64,000 nt of DNA from Prevotella communis. Its GTDB lineage: Bacteria > Bacteroidota > Bacteroidia > Bacteroidales > Bacteroidaceae. Below, in pieces: positions 17,166 through 26,676 of this stretch. The notes under the pieces are model-generated. The model saw nothing but the letters and a program-made list of their open reading frames with translations, made no database searches and was not told where the DNA came from. The stretch spans positions 2,418,001 to 2,482,000 of the forward strand of contig NZ_CP091794.1 of NCBI RefSeq assembly GCF_022024175.1. The letters are read 5' to 3'. Both the position numbers and the translations under genes were made by a program. Each line of letters opens with the position of its first letter. Position 1 is the stretch's first letter.

Positions 17166-19985
17166 ATGATCAATCCACTGCATAATCCCCAAAGGAGGAG
17201 CAACTGTTGCGTATGGAAGCAAGGTCTTATCGCCTTGCTGGTTGTTTTGTTGTGTGGACTGACGCAAGGTTATGCGCAGGACCAGACAGAAGATGCCCTC
17301 CACTTCACTGCTGACGACCCGGTGGTCTATGAAGACACCTGGGACGTATGGCCCTACTCCTTCCTGGAAGACGGCAAGCCCACCGGCTACCGTGTGGACC
17401 TGATGAGGATGATTTTCGAGGAGCTGGGCATGCCCTATGAAATCAAGCTCAAAGACTTCCGCAAAGTACTGGATGACCTGAAAAGCGGCAAGGCCGACGT
17501 GATGATAGGCCTGAAGGCACCCTACCATGACAAATACGGCCAGTACGGCGGCATCGCGCTGAACCTGGCCACCCACAGCGTGGTCTATGCAAAAGGTGAA
17601 CAGCAGCCCATCAAGACGCTCAACGACCTGGCAAGAAACCGCGTCATCGTGCACAAAGGCAGTTACAGTCACCACCTGATGCAGGAAAAGGGCTGGGAAA
17701 AGAACGCCATCCCCTATAACGACATGAAAGAGGCCATGCTGCAGGTGAGCACCGAGGGCGAGGGCGTCATCGTATGGAACACGATGTCGCTGAAATGGCA
17801 GCTCAACCAATTCCATTCCGACAACCTGGAGATAAAGCCCATAGACATGCCCCACAGCGAATACAGGTTCATGGCCAACAACCCGCAACTGCTGGCGCTG
17901 ATGGACAGCACCTATGCCGTGCTGCGCGCGCAGGACAGGCTGCAGGAGTTGCAGAACAAATGGTTCTATCCTGAGCGGAAGGACACCGGCATCCCCTCGT
18001 GGATATGGATGGTGGCCAACCTCCTGATACTCTTCCTCGCAGGCATACTGGGCATCTACCTGTTCTACACCATGCGAGCCAGACGCGCCACACGCGACAT
18101 CCGCAGGGAGAACACCCGACTGGCACTGACGCTGAAAGCCAGTAACGTGAGGATATGGATCTACGACATCAGGCGGCAGACCGTGACCTGGCTCGACAAG
18201 AACGGCAACAACAAGCACGAATACACCCTGCTGCAGTTCTTCAGCAACTACACGTCGCAGGACCTGGAGCAGATGATGCAGGCACTGAACCGCATCACCA
18301 ATCAGGAGGTGGAGAACGCCGAACTGACAATGCAGGCGCCATCAGACGTGAACAGCAGCGACATACACGACTATGCCATCTCGCTCTCCGTGCTGCATCG
18401 CGACCGCAACGGCAAGCCTACCGTCATCATCGGCACACGCAATGACATCAGTGAGGACCGCCAGCGACAGAACAGGGTGAAGGACACGCTGATACGCTAT
18501 CAGGCCATCTTTGACTCCGTGATGATCGACATGGTGTATTTCGACAAGAACGGCTTTATCGTGGACCTGAACGACAAGGCCTGCCATACCTTCGGCTGCA
18601 GGCGTGAGGACATCCTGAGCAAGGACATCCATATTTGCGACTTCTACGGACTGAAGGAAGAGGACCTGCCGCAGGACAGGTATGAGCCTTTCTACGCCAA
18701 CATCAGACTGAAGGTACCCTTTGGCAGAGGTGTGCAGAAGGCCATCTCCTATGAACTGAAGTTGCAGCCCCTCTACGACGATAGCGGCAAGGTGCTGCAA
18801 GGCGGATACGGCACAGGACGCGACGTGACCGATATATCCAACTACCACCACCAGAGGCTGGAGGGCCTGCAGCAGTTGACCCAGGCCAACAAGGAGGTGA
18901 GCCGCTATATCGACAACATCAACTATGCACTGAAGGTGGGCGGCATGCGCTTCGTCATCTACCAGCCCGACACGCATATCATGTCTATCTACAGCACCAT
19001 CAGCGACGTGCAGCAGCAACTGACCCAGACACACGCCATCCACCTGCTGGAAGAGGAATACAGGATGCAGGCCATGCAGATGCTGATGGATATGGACAGC
19101 CACAAGGCCACGCATATCGACGTCACGCTGAAGACCACGCTGAAGAATCCTGACGGTCAGCCGCTCTATATCCAACTGCTGCTGATACCATCGACATTCA
19201 GCCAGGGCAAGGAATACTTCGGTATCTGTCGTGACGTGAGCGAACAGAAGAACACGGAGGCGCTGCTGGAGAAGGAAACGGTGAAGGCGCAGGAGGTGGA
19301 GACCATCAAGAACGCGTTCCTGCACAATATGAACTACGAGATACGCACGCCGCTCAACTCTATCGTGGGTTTCGCGGAGTTCTTCCAGATGCCCCACTCG
19401 CCCGAGGACGAGGTTCTCTTCGTAGAAGAGATCAAGAACAACGCCGCCACGCTGCTGGCACTGATCAACAATATCCTGTTCCTGTCGAGAATAGACGCGG
19501 GCATGATCGAGATAAAGACAAAGCCCACGGACTTCGCCTTGGCGTTTGACAGCATGTGCAACACCTACTGGGGCAATAATCACACAAAGGAGGGCGTTAA
19601 TTTCATAGTGGAGAACCACTACAGTCACATGGTGCTCGACATCGACGTGCAGAACATCGGGGTTATCCTGGAGCAACTGATCAAGAACGCGAAGCAGTTT
19701 ACGGAGAAGGGCTCCATCCGCGTGCACTATGACTACACGGGCGACCAGCTGATCGTGGCTGTGGAGGATACGGGCAGCGGCATCGAGCCCGAGCTGACCG
19801 ACCATATCTTTGAGCGTTTCTCTACAGGGGCCAACAATGGCACCGGACTGGGCCTCAGCATCTGTCACGAGCTGACCAGGCTCATGAACGGCAGCATCAA
19901 AATCAAGTCGGCCGAGGGCAAGGGCACCACCGTATGGTTTGCCATTCCCTGTAAGGCCAAGGAAATAGAACGGAAGAATATCTGA
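17166..19985 (+). CDS. Periplasmic-binding-domain sensor pseudo-histidine kinase (H-box His replaced by Tyr)
   Basis: 939 residues. Order: N-terminal hydrophobic signal/anchor (about 20-37), an SBP_bac_3-like solute-binding domain (about 45-275), a membrane helix (about 278-304), several PAS-like regions (about 315-670), a HisKA region (about 705-770) and an HATPase domain (about 815-925) with N-box LEQLIKNAKQF, EDTGSGIE and GTGLGLS. In the H-box the sequence is NMNYEIRTPLN: TAC (19335-19337) encodes Tyr724 where kinases have the phosphorylated His. ATP-binding motifs look intact. One base separates it from a paralogue that keeps the His, so it may act as a regulatory partner in a heterodimer. 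Ligand unknown. No receiver domain is fused. Confidence 0.9.
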   Translation: MINPLHNPQRRSNCCVWKQGLIALLVVLLCGLTQGYAQDQTEDALHFTADDPVVYEDTWDVWPYSFLEDGKPTGYRVDLMRMIFEELGMPYEIKLKDFRKVLDDLKSGKADVMIGLKAPYHDKYGQYGGIALNLATHSVVYAKGEQQPIKTLNDLARNRVIVHKGSYSHHLMQEKGWEKNAIPYNDMKEAMLQVSTEGEGVIVWNTMSLKWQLNQFHSDNLEIKPIDMPHSEYRFMANNPQLLALMDSTYAVLRAQDRLQELQNKWFYPERKDTGIPSWIWMVANLLILFLAGILGIYLFYTMRARRATRDIRRENTRLALTLKASNVRIWIYDIRRQTVTWLDKNGNNKHEYTLLQFFSNYTSQDLEQMMQALNRITNQEVENAELTMQAPSDVNSSDIHDYAISLSVLHRDRNGKPTVIIGTRNDISEDRQRQNRVKDTLIRYQAIFDSVMIDMVYFDKNGFIVDLNDKACHTFGCRREDILSKDIHICDFYGLKEEDLPQDRYEPFYANIRLKVPFGRGVQKAISYELKLQPLYDDSGKVLQGGYGTGRDVTDISNYHHQRLEGLQQLTQANKEVSRYIDNINYALKVGGMRFVIYQPDTHIMSIYSTISDVQQQLTQTHAIHLLEEEYRMQAMQMLMDMDSHKATHIDVTLKTTLKNPDGQPLYIQLLLIPSTFSQGKEYFGICRDVSEQKNTEALLEKETVKAQEVETIKNAFLHNMNYEIRTPLNSIVGFAEFFQMPHSPEDEVLFVEEIKNNAATLLALINNILFLSRIDAGMIEIKTKPTDFALAFDSMCNTYWGNNHTKEGVNFIVENHYSHMVLDIDVQNIGVILEQLIKNAKQFTEKGSIRVHYDYTGDQLIVAVEDTGSGIEPELTDHIFERFSTGANNGTGLGLSICHELTRLMNGSIKIKSAEGKGTTVWFAIPCKAKEIERKNI

Positions 19986-19986
19986 T

Positions 19987-22710
19987 ATGATCAAGAGACA
20001 CATCATCACACTGATCCTGGCACTGTCAGCGCTCACCGCCATGACAGCAGCACCGCAAGGCAGGCACGGACGTCCGTATACGGAGGCCGACCCGCTGGTG
20101 ATGGTGTGCGACTGGAGTTTCCCGCCCTACGAGCTCAACAAGAATGGCACGCCCACGGGCTACTGCGTGGAGGTGATGGATGCCATCCTCAACAAGCTGG
20201 AGATACCCCACCGCTTCGAGATGCGCGACTGGACCAAGGCGATCGAGGCTTTTGAAAACGGACAGGCCGACATGATTCACGCCCTGGACGTGGTCTATGA
20301 CAAGCCACCGTATGTACAGACGCAGAACTTCATGACGTTCTATAAGATTGAGGTGGCCTATCGCGATGACACCCCGCCACTGCGCTCGCTGAAGCAGTTG
20401 ACCAGCGGGGACACCATCGTGGTCAAGAACAACGACTATGCGGCCGTATACCTGAACCAGCAGGAGTTCCGTCCGTATCATGTCAGATACGAGAATCCCC
20501 ACGATGCCCTGGTGGCACTGTCGAACGGCGAGATCAAGTACTACCTGTGGGGCAGCATGCCCCTGCGGCAGGAGATTCAGGAGATGGCGCTCGACAATGT
20601 GAGGACCTGCGACGTGGACATCCCTACGGGCGAACTGCACTTCACGAGTACGGACGGGGAACTGATCAACGACATTGACGAGGAGTTTGCCCGCATGATG
20701 CAGGAAGGCGAGCTGGAGGTGATCACTGACAAGTGGTTCCACCCGGAGCGCATCCACCACAACACGCCCAGATACGTGTTCTTCATCATCGGCCTGGTGG
20801 TGATGCTGATTATCGTCTTCATGATTCTCAGTCACTTGCTCAGACGTCAGATCAGGAAAAAGGCGGAGAAGACACGAGACCTTGGAAATATCATGGCGCA
20901 GGCTCTGAGCATGGGCCGTTTCTACGTCATTGAGCATAACCAGGCTACCGGACAGATTAGTAATGTCTATGGCAACCTGGTGCCTGAGGAAGGCATGGAC
21001 GTGGAGGAGTTCTTCGACCAGATAGCCCCATCCGACGTAGAGCATGCCCGTTCGGTCTATGGTCACCTGCTGAAGAATGCCAAACAGCCGTTCGACCTGG
21101 ACTTCAAATGGAACGGACGTCAGTTGCATGGCAACTCTATTGCTGAGATGGAGGGCGACCAACTGACGCATATCATCAATATCGTGAAGGATATCACGCT
21201 CGAGGTGGAGCAGGACAGCGCCAATAAGGAGCTGGCCAACAGATACAGCAGGATATTCCACTCGAATGCTATCGCGATGTCGTTCTATGATGCCAGCGGC
21301 AAGCTCATCGACTTCAACGACAGCATGCGCGAGCTCTGTGTATTCACCGAGGAGAGTGAGGCATACTTCAGGAAGACCTGCATGTTTGACGCGCCCCTGC
21401 TGCAGACCGACTTCGACCGCACCAGCAAGCACTCGTTCCACGTGTGCCAGCGCATGTACTACCCTGAGATTGGCATCGACAAATACCTGGACTTCAGAAT
21501 ACGTCCTACCTTCGATGACCAGGACCACCTGCTGTATTATATCGTCACCTCGCGCGACGTCACCGCAGAGCGTGAGATGGACCTGGAGCAGCGCAAACAC
21601 GAGAAGAAGCTGAAACAGATCAGCAAGCGGGTGAGCCGCTATGAGCACGAGCTGAACTACCTGCTGAAGAATGGTAACATGTTTGTATGGTCCATCAGTT
21701 TCAAGACGATGGAGATTATCTTCTCAAGGTCGCTGTCGTCGTATGAATTCAAGGAGTCGTTTGAGGACTACCTGAACTCAATGTTTGAGGACGAGCGGGC
21801 TGCTGCCGCAAGCAACCTCAAGGCACTGATGGAGTCGAGGCAGCCGTTTAACAACACCCACCATTTCCTGTCGACACCCATCGACAACGGACCACAGTGG
21901 TATGCCATCAGTGGTATGCCCATTATTGAGGACGACGGCGAGTGCACGGGCTATTTCGGTGTGCTGAAGAATGTGAACGACCTGATGACGGTGCAGGAGC
22001 AGTTGAAGAAGGAGCGCACCAGGGCAGAGGCATCGGGCACCATGAAGAGTGCGTTCCTGGCCAATATGACCCACGAGATACGTACGCCGCTGAATGCCAT
22101 CGTAGGATTCAGTGACCTGCTCCAGATCATCGACGAGCCGGCAGACCGTCAGGAGTTTATCCGCATCATACGCAACAACTGCGACATGCTGCTCCGACTC
22201 ATCAACGATATTCTGGAAGCATCTGGCACAGGACAGACACTGGCTATCGCGCCTACTGACGTGGACTTCTCGCAGGTGTTCGACGATATCTGTCAGACAC
22301 TGGCACAGCGTGTGCAGGAGCCCGGCGTGGAGTTCCTCAAGGAGAACCCCTACCCCACGCTCAACACCACACTGGACAAGGGACGCGTGCAACAGGTGAT
22401 TACCAACTTCGTGACCAATGCGGTGAAATATACCCGCGAGGGACATATCAAGGTGGGGTACCGCAAGCAGGACGAAGGACTCTATATCTACTGCGAAGAT
22501 ACTGGTGCAGGCATCCCGAAGGACAAGCAGGCCAGCGTCTTTGAGCGTTTCGTCAAACTGAACGACTTCGTACAGGGCACGGGTCTGGGACTGAGTATCT
22601 GCAAGACCATTGCCGAACGGTGCAACGGAAAGATTGGCGTGTTCAGCGAGGGCGAGGGCAAAGGCTCTACCTTCTGGCTGTGGATTCCCTGTGAACTCAA
22701 TAAAGACTAA
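19987..22710 (+). CDS. Periplasmic-binding-domain sensor histidine kinase
   Basis: 907 residues. Signal peptide (about 1-21), SBP_bac_3-like domain (about 30-250; SFPPYELNKNGTPTGYCVEV), membrane helix (about 262-285), PAS-like regions (about 300-670), HisKA with intact H-box NMTHEIRTPLN (His696) and HATPase (about 790-900; TNFVTNAVKYT, EDTGAGIP, GTGLGLS). It is a paralogue of the gene one base upstream and 20 bp from a downstream AraC gene, so the three are one operon. It should sense a small periplasmic solute and phosphorylate an unlinked response regulator, as no receiver domain is encoded nearby. Confidence 0.92.
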   Translation: MIKRHIITLILALSALTAMTAAPQGRHGRPYTEADPLVMVCDWSFPPYELNKNGTPTGYCVEVMDAILNKLEIPHRFEMRDWTKAIEAFENGQADMIHALDVVYDKPPYVQTQNFMTFYKIEVAYRDDTPPLRSLKQLTSGDTIVVKNNDYAAVYLNQQEFRPYHVRYENPHDALVALSNGEIKYYLWGSMPLRQEIQEMALDNVRTCDVDIPTGELHFTSTDGELINDIDEEFARMMQEGELEVITDKWFHPERIHHNTPRYVFFIIGLVVMLIIVFMILSHLLRRQIRKKAEKTRDLGNIMAQALSMGRFYVIEHNQATGQISNVYGNLVPEEGMDVEEFFDQIAPSDVEHARSVYGHLLKNAKQPFDLDFKWNGRQLHGNSIAEMEGDQLTHIINIVKDITLEVEQDSANKELANRYSRIFHSNAIAMSFYDASGKLIDFNDSMRELCVFTEESEAYFRKTCMFDAPLLQTDFDRTSKHSFHVCQRMYYPEIGIDKYLDFRIRPTFDDQDHLLYYIVTSRDVTAEREMDLEQRKHEKKLKQISKRVSRYEHELNYLLKNGNMFVWSISFKTMEIIFSRSLSSYEFKESFEDYLNSMFEDERAAAASNLKALMESRQPFNNTHHFLSTPIDNGPQWYAISGMPIIEDDGECTGYFGVLKNVNDLMTVQEQLKKERTRAEASGTMKSAFLANMTHEIRTPLNAIVGFSDLLQIIDEPADRQEFIRIIRNNCDMLLRLINDILEASGTGQTLAIAPTDVDFSQVFDDICQTLAQRVQEPGVEFLKENPYPTLNTTLDKGRVQQVITNFVTNAVKYTREGHIKVGYRKQDEGLYIYCEDTGAGIPKDKQASVFERFVKLNDFVQGTGLGLSICKTIAERCNGKIGVFSEGEGKGSTFWLWIPCELNKD

Positions 22711-22730
22711 ATATAATCCTCTAAAAAACA

Positions 22731-23603
22731 ATGCAGATAAGTAAATATATGCTGGCCAGCGACCGTGATGCCCTGTGGGGACTCACAGCAACGACAATTG
22801 GCTATGAAGAGATAGGGCCCAACGACCCTTATCCTACTAGAGGTCATGCTGACGGCTACTATTTTGAACTGGAGAAAGGACGAGTCCTGTCTGAATATCA
22901 GTTGCTTTATATCATCGAAGGTGAAGGTATCTTCCACAGTCGCACCGTACCTGAGGTGCACCTGAAGGAGGGCGACTTCTTCCTGCTTTTCCCTGGCGAG
23001 TGGCACAGCTATCACCCCGTAGGTCCGAAGGGCTGGAAGAAATACTGGATTGGTTTCAAGGGCGAAAACATGGACGCACGCGTCAGGGCTGGTTTCCTGT
23101 CACCCACCAAGCCTGTCTATCACGTGGGCTTCTCGGATGCGGTGGTGAGCCTCTACAAACAGGCTTACAAGACGGCGCAGGAAGAGGCGGCCTACTCGCA
23201 GCAGCTGATGGCCGGCATCGTGAACCACCTGATTGGCATGATGTATTCGCTGGAGCGCAACATAGAACTGAAGAGCCGCAACCAGACGCATGTGGACATG
23301 ATCAACAAGGCGCGTCTGCGCATCCGCGAATCGCTGGAGAGCTCGCTCACCATTCAAGAGGTGGCCGAGGAACTGGGTGTCAGCTACTCTAATTTCCGCA
23401 AGTTGTTCAAGGAACATACGGGATTGTCGCCTGCCACCTATCAGCAGGACCTGCGCCTGCAGCGTGCCAAGGAGCTGCTTTCCACGACGGATATGAGCAT
23501 CAAGGAAATAGCCTACCAACTCAATTTCGAGTCGCCAGACTATTTCTCTGCAAAGTTCAAGCTCAAGACGGGAAGGAAGCCAAGCGAGCTACGTAATCAA
23601 TGA
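22731..23603 (+). CDS. AraC-family transcriptional regulator with cupin-type sensor
   Basis: 290 residues. An N-terminal AraC_binding/cupin domain (about 20-160; LLYIIEGEGIFHSR, LKEGDFFLLFPGEWHSY) precedes a C-terminal HTH_18 domain (about 190-288) with both helix-turn-helices (SLTIQEVAEELGVSYSNFRKLFKEH in two parts, and MSIKEIAYQLNFESPDYFSAKF). It follows the second sensor kinase after 20 bp. It has no receiver domain, so it is not the kinase's direct phosphotarget. Bacteroides thetaiotaomicron RhaR is also AraC-type, and the rhamnose genes start 1.6 kb away, so control of that locus is possible; the operon context argues equally for the kinase pathway. Confidence 0.88.
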   Translation: MQISKYMLASDRDALWGLTATTIGYEEIGPNDPYPTRGHADGYYFELEKGRVLSEYQLLYIIEGEGIFHSRTVPEVHLKEGDFFLLFPGEWHSYHPVGPKGWKKYWIGFKGENMDARVRAGFLSPTKPVYHVGFSDAVVSLYKQAYKTAQEEAAYSQQLMAGIVNHLIGMMYSLERNIELKSRNQTHVDMINKARLRIRESLESSLTIQEVAEELGVSYSNFRKLFKEHTGLSPATYQQDLRLQRAKELLSTTDMSIKEIAYQLNFESPDYFSAKFKLKTGRKPSELRNQ

Positions 23604-23604
23604 T

Positions 23605-23651
23605 GGAGTTAAGGAGTTAAGACAAAACTGACGTCTTAACTCCTTAACTCC
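23605..23651. terminator. Long hairpin between convergent AraC and nhaD genes
   Basis: A 19-bp perfect inverted repeat of GGAGTTAA units (23605-23623 with 23633-23651) with a 9-base loop, followed by further AACTCCTT units to about 23675. It lies between two convergent genes and has no strong T-run, so the terminator role is inferred from position. Confidence 0.6.
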
Positions 23652-23675
23652 TTTAACTCCTTAACTCCTAAACTC

Positions 23676-25007
23676 CTAAAAGAACAGTTTCTCCACCCAG
23701 TAGCATCCTATACCTGCCAGATAACCGGCAAAAGCTACCCAGGTTATTTTCTTCAGGTACCAGCCAAAGGAAATCTTCTCAAGGCCCATCACGACAACAC
23801 CAGCAGCACTGCCGATAATCAGCATGGAGCCACCTACGCCGGCACAGTAGGCCAACAGCTGCCAGAACACGCCGTCAACAGCCATCGCATCGCCTGCAAC
23901 ATCTGATACAGGATACATACCCATACAACCGGCTACCAGCGGTACATTATCTACGATAGACGACAGCACACCGATGATACCGTTAATCAGATAGTAATTG
24001 CCTGCAAAGGCTTCGTTCAGTCCCTCACCCATCGTCTTCAGCACACCGATTTCCTGGAGCACGGCCACAGCCATCAGGATGCCCAGGAAGAACATGATAG
24101 TAGAGAGGTCTATCTTTGACAGCAGGTCGCTGACGCGTTTTGCCATGGTGTCGTCCTCACCCGTTTCCTGCATACGGTGGAAGATTTCCGTCACCGTCCA
24201 CAGCAGGCCGAGCACCAGGAGGATACCCATAAACGGAGGCAGGTGGGTGATGGTCTTGAAGACAGGCACGAAGACCAGTCCGCCTACGCCCAACCAGAAG
24301 ATAACCTTGCGCTGATTCTTAGTAAAGGCCGTTATCTCCGTGCACTTCAGGTTCTGCTCCTTGTCAAACTTGCCTTTCAACTGGAGACTCAGAATAGCTG
24401 CAGGAATAACCATCGACACCAGCGAGGGAATGAAGATTTCTGTCAGCACACCCTGGGTCGTTATCACGCCCTTGATCCACAGCATGATGGTGGTCACGTC
24501 GCCAATCGGCGAGAAAGCACCACCCGAGTTGGCCGAGATGATAATCAGGCCGGCATAGATCAGGCGCTCCTCGCGACTCTGCACCAGTTTGCGCAGCACC
24601 ATAATCATCACGATAGAGGTGGTGAGGTTGTCGAGGATGGCCGACAGGAAGAAGGTCATGAAGGCCACGCGCCACATCAGCTTTCTTTTTGAGCGCGTCT
24701 TGATGGCATCGCGCACGAAGTTGAAACCGCCATTGGAGTCCACAATCTCTACGATGGTCATGGCGCCCATCAGGAAGAAGAGGGTCTCGCTAGCATCGCC
24801 CAGATGATGCTGTATCCGCTCTGTGACATAGCTCACGCCATCGGGCATCTCAGGGAAGAATCCCTGCACGCCAACCATCAGCAATGTCCAGCACCCCACA
24901 CACATCAACAAGGCGATAGCTGCTTTGTTGATCTCGAACACACTCTCGAGGGCAATACACAGGTAACCCACGACGAAAAGTGTGATAATCAAAACTGTAA
25001 ATGTCAT
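23676..25007 (-). CDS. nhaD: NhaD-type sodium/proton antiporter
   Basis: 443 residues with about 11-12 hydrophobic helices. Family motifs include IVEIVDSNGGFNFV, SAILDNLTTSIVMIMVLRKL and IISANSGGAFSPIGDVTTIMLW with conserved Asn and Asp in the ion path, and IVDNVPLVAG near the C-terminus. It exchanges Na+ (or Li+) for H+ across the inner membrane and helps alkali or salt tolerance. It is transcribed alone, divergently from rhaB, with a -7 TACTTTTG about 60 bp before its ATG. Confidence 0.92.
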   Translation of the reverse strand: MTFTVLIITLFVVGYLCIALESVFEINKAAIALLMCVGCWTLLMVGVQGFFPEMPDGVSYVTERIQHHLGDASETLFFLMGAMTIVEIVDSNGGFNFVRDAIKTRSKRKLMWRVAFMTFFLSAILDNLTTSIVMIMVLRKLVQSREERLIYAGLIIISANSGGAFSPIGDVTTIMLWIKGVITTQGVLTEIFIPSLVSMVIPAAILSLQLKGKFDKEQNLKCTEITAFTKNQRKVIFWLGVGGLVFVPVFKTITHLPPFMGILLVLGLLWTVTEIFHRMQETGEDDTMAKRVSDLLSKIDLSTIMFFLGILMAVAVLQEIGVLKTMGEGLNEAFAGNYYLINGIIGVLSSIVDNVPLVAGCMGMYPVSDVAGDAMAVDGVFWQLLAYCAGVGGSMLIIGSAAGVVVMGLEKISFGWYLKKITWVAFAGYLAGIGCYWVEKLFF

Positions 25008-25142
25008 GTCTTATGCTATACTTTTTATAATATTAATAATGTCGTCTTCACAAATTGGCTGCAAAAGTACGAAAAAAAGTGATTCAAACAAAAAACTATG
25101 CCCAAAAATCAAATTATGAGGTCAAGAATGGGCAAATCTCTG

Positions 25143-25150
25143 TACTTTTG
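25143..25150 (+). promoter_or_regulatory. -7 element of rhaB
   Basis: TACTTTTG, 32 bp before the ATG at 25183. No good -33 box is seen, consistent with an activator-dependent promoter. Confidence 0.6.
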
Positions 25151-25182
25151 TGGGCAATTAGGCTAAAACACTAAAACATCAA

Positions 25183-26664
25183 ATGGAAAATAAGAAATAT
25201 TTCTTTGCCGTGGACCTGGGCGCCACTAGCGGACGCACCATCATTGGCAATATTGCAGACGGGAAATTTGAACTGGAAGAGGTGACCCGCTTCCCCAATA
25301 ATCTTATTGAGCAGGGTGGTCACTACTACTGGGATATCTACGCCCTCTACTTCGAGATTATCAAGGGTCTGAAAGAGGTAGCCCAGCGTGGACTGGAGAT
25401 CACCTCTATAGGTATCGACACTTGGGGGGTGGACTTTGTATGCATCGGCGACGACGGTGCCATCCTGAGAAACCCACGCGCCTATCGCGATCCCATCACC
25501 TTCGACGCCATGGACGACTACCTGCGCCACGTTGTTTCGCAACGTGAGGTATACGACGTCACTGGTATCCAGTTCATGAACTTCAACTCTATCTTCCAGC
25601 TTTACGCCATGAAGCGCGAGGGCAACTCGGCTTTCCGCAACGCGCAGAAGATTCTCTTCGTGCCCGATGCACTGAGCTGGATGCTCACGGGCAACGAGGT
25701 TTGCGAATATACCATCGCCTCAACATCACAGCTCCTCGACCCACGCACAAAGCAACTGGACGAGCGCCTGCTGAACTCACTGGGACTGACACGTGCCAAA
25801 TTCGGCAAGATGGTAAACCCAGGCACCATGATTGGGGTACTGACGGACGAGGTGCAGCGCCTCACCGGTCTAGGTCCGGTACCTGTCATCGCCGTAGCCG
25901 GTCACGACACTGGCAGCGCTGTGGCTGCCGTACCTGCCAAGGACGAGAAATTTGCTTATCTTAGCAGTGGCACCTGGAGTCTGATGGGTATCGAGACTAA
26001 GGATGCCGTGATCAGCGATCTCTCGTACGAGCGCAACTTCACCAACGAGGGTGGCATCGAGGGTACCACACGCTTTCTGAAGAATATCTGTGGCATGTGG
26101 CTCTATGAGCGCTGCCGCCTGGAGTGGCCGGAGGAGGTACGCAAGTTGTCACACCCCGAACTGCAGGGTCAGGCCATGACGGTAGAGCCCTTCCGCTCTA
26201 TCATCAACCCTGATGATGCGGCTTTTGCGGCTCCTTCAAGCATGATTGCTGCCATTCAGAAATACTGTCGCGACACGAACCAGCCCGTTCCTGAGACACC
26301 AGCAGAGATATGCCGTTGTATCTTCGACTCGCTGGCCCTGCGCTATCGTCAGGTGTTCACCTGGCTGCAGGAGTTTGCCCCCTTCCGCCTGGATGTGCTC
26401 CATATCATCGGTGGCGGTTCGCTGAACAAATACCTGAACCAGTTTACTGCCAACTCTACAGGCGCCACCGTACTGGCAGGACCCCAGGAGTGCACGGCCA
26501 TCGGCAATATCATGTTGCAGGCCAAGGCGGCCAATATGGTGAAGGACATCTGGGAGATGCGCCAGATCATCGCCAACTCCATCGAGATGGTGAAATACGA
26601 GCCACAGGACAAGGCGGCTTGGGAAGAGGCTTATCAGAAATATCTAAATATCATCAACAAATAA
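25183..26664 (+). CDS. rhaB: L-rhamnulokinase
   Basis: 493 residues, FGGY-kinase family. N-terminal FAVDLGATSGRTIIGNI and the IGIDTWGVDFVCIG segment are rhamnulokinase-type. The C-terminal ATPase motifs include YLSSGTWSLMGIE and HIIGGGSLNKYLNQ. It phosphorylates L-rhamnulose to L-rhamnulose-1-phosphate in the cytoplasm. rhaA follows after 12 bp, so the two are co-translated from one mRNA. Confidence 0.95.
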   Translation: MENKKYFFAVDLGATSGRTIIGNIADGKFELEEVTRFPNNLIEQGGHYYWDIYALYFEIIKGLKEVAQRGLEITSIGIDTWGVDFVCIGDDGAILRNPRAYRDPITFDAMDDYLRHVVSQREVYDVTGIQFMNFNSIFQLYAMKREGNSAFRNAQKILFVPDALSWMLTGNEVCEYTIASTSQLLDPRTKQLDERLLNSLGLTRAKFGKMVNPGTMIGVLTDEVQRLTGLGPVPVIAVAGHDTGSAVAAVPAKDEKFAYLSSGTWSLMGIETKDAVISDLSYERNFTNEGGIEGTTRFLKNICGMWLYERCRLEWPEEVRKLSHPELQGQAMTVEPFRSIINPDDAAFAAPSSMIAAIQKYCRDTNQPVPETPAEICRCIFDSLALRYRQVFTWLQEFAPFRLDVLHIIGGGSLNKYLNQFTANSTGATVLAGPQECTAIGNIMLQAKAANMVKDIWEMRQIIANSIEMVKYEPQDKAAWEEAYQKYLNIINK

Positions 26665-26676
26665 AAAACAAAACAA

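Noticed and set aside
18342..21648. Long minus-strand ORFs (18342-20042 and 20026-21648)
   Set aside because: They are antisense to the two sensor kinases, which have full domain sets. The translated sequences are Leu/His/Val-rich without motifs.
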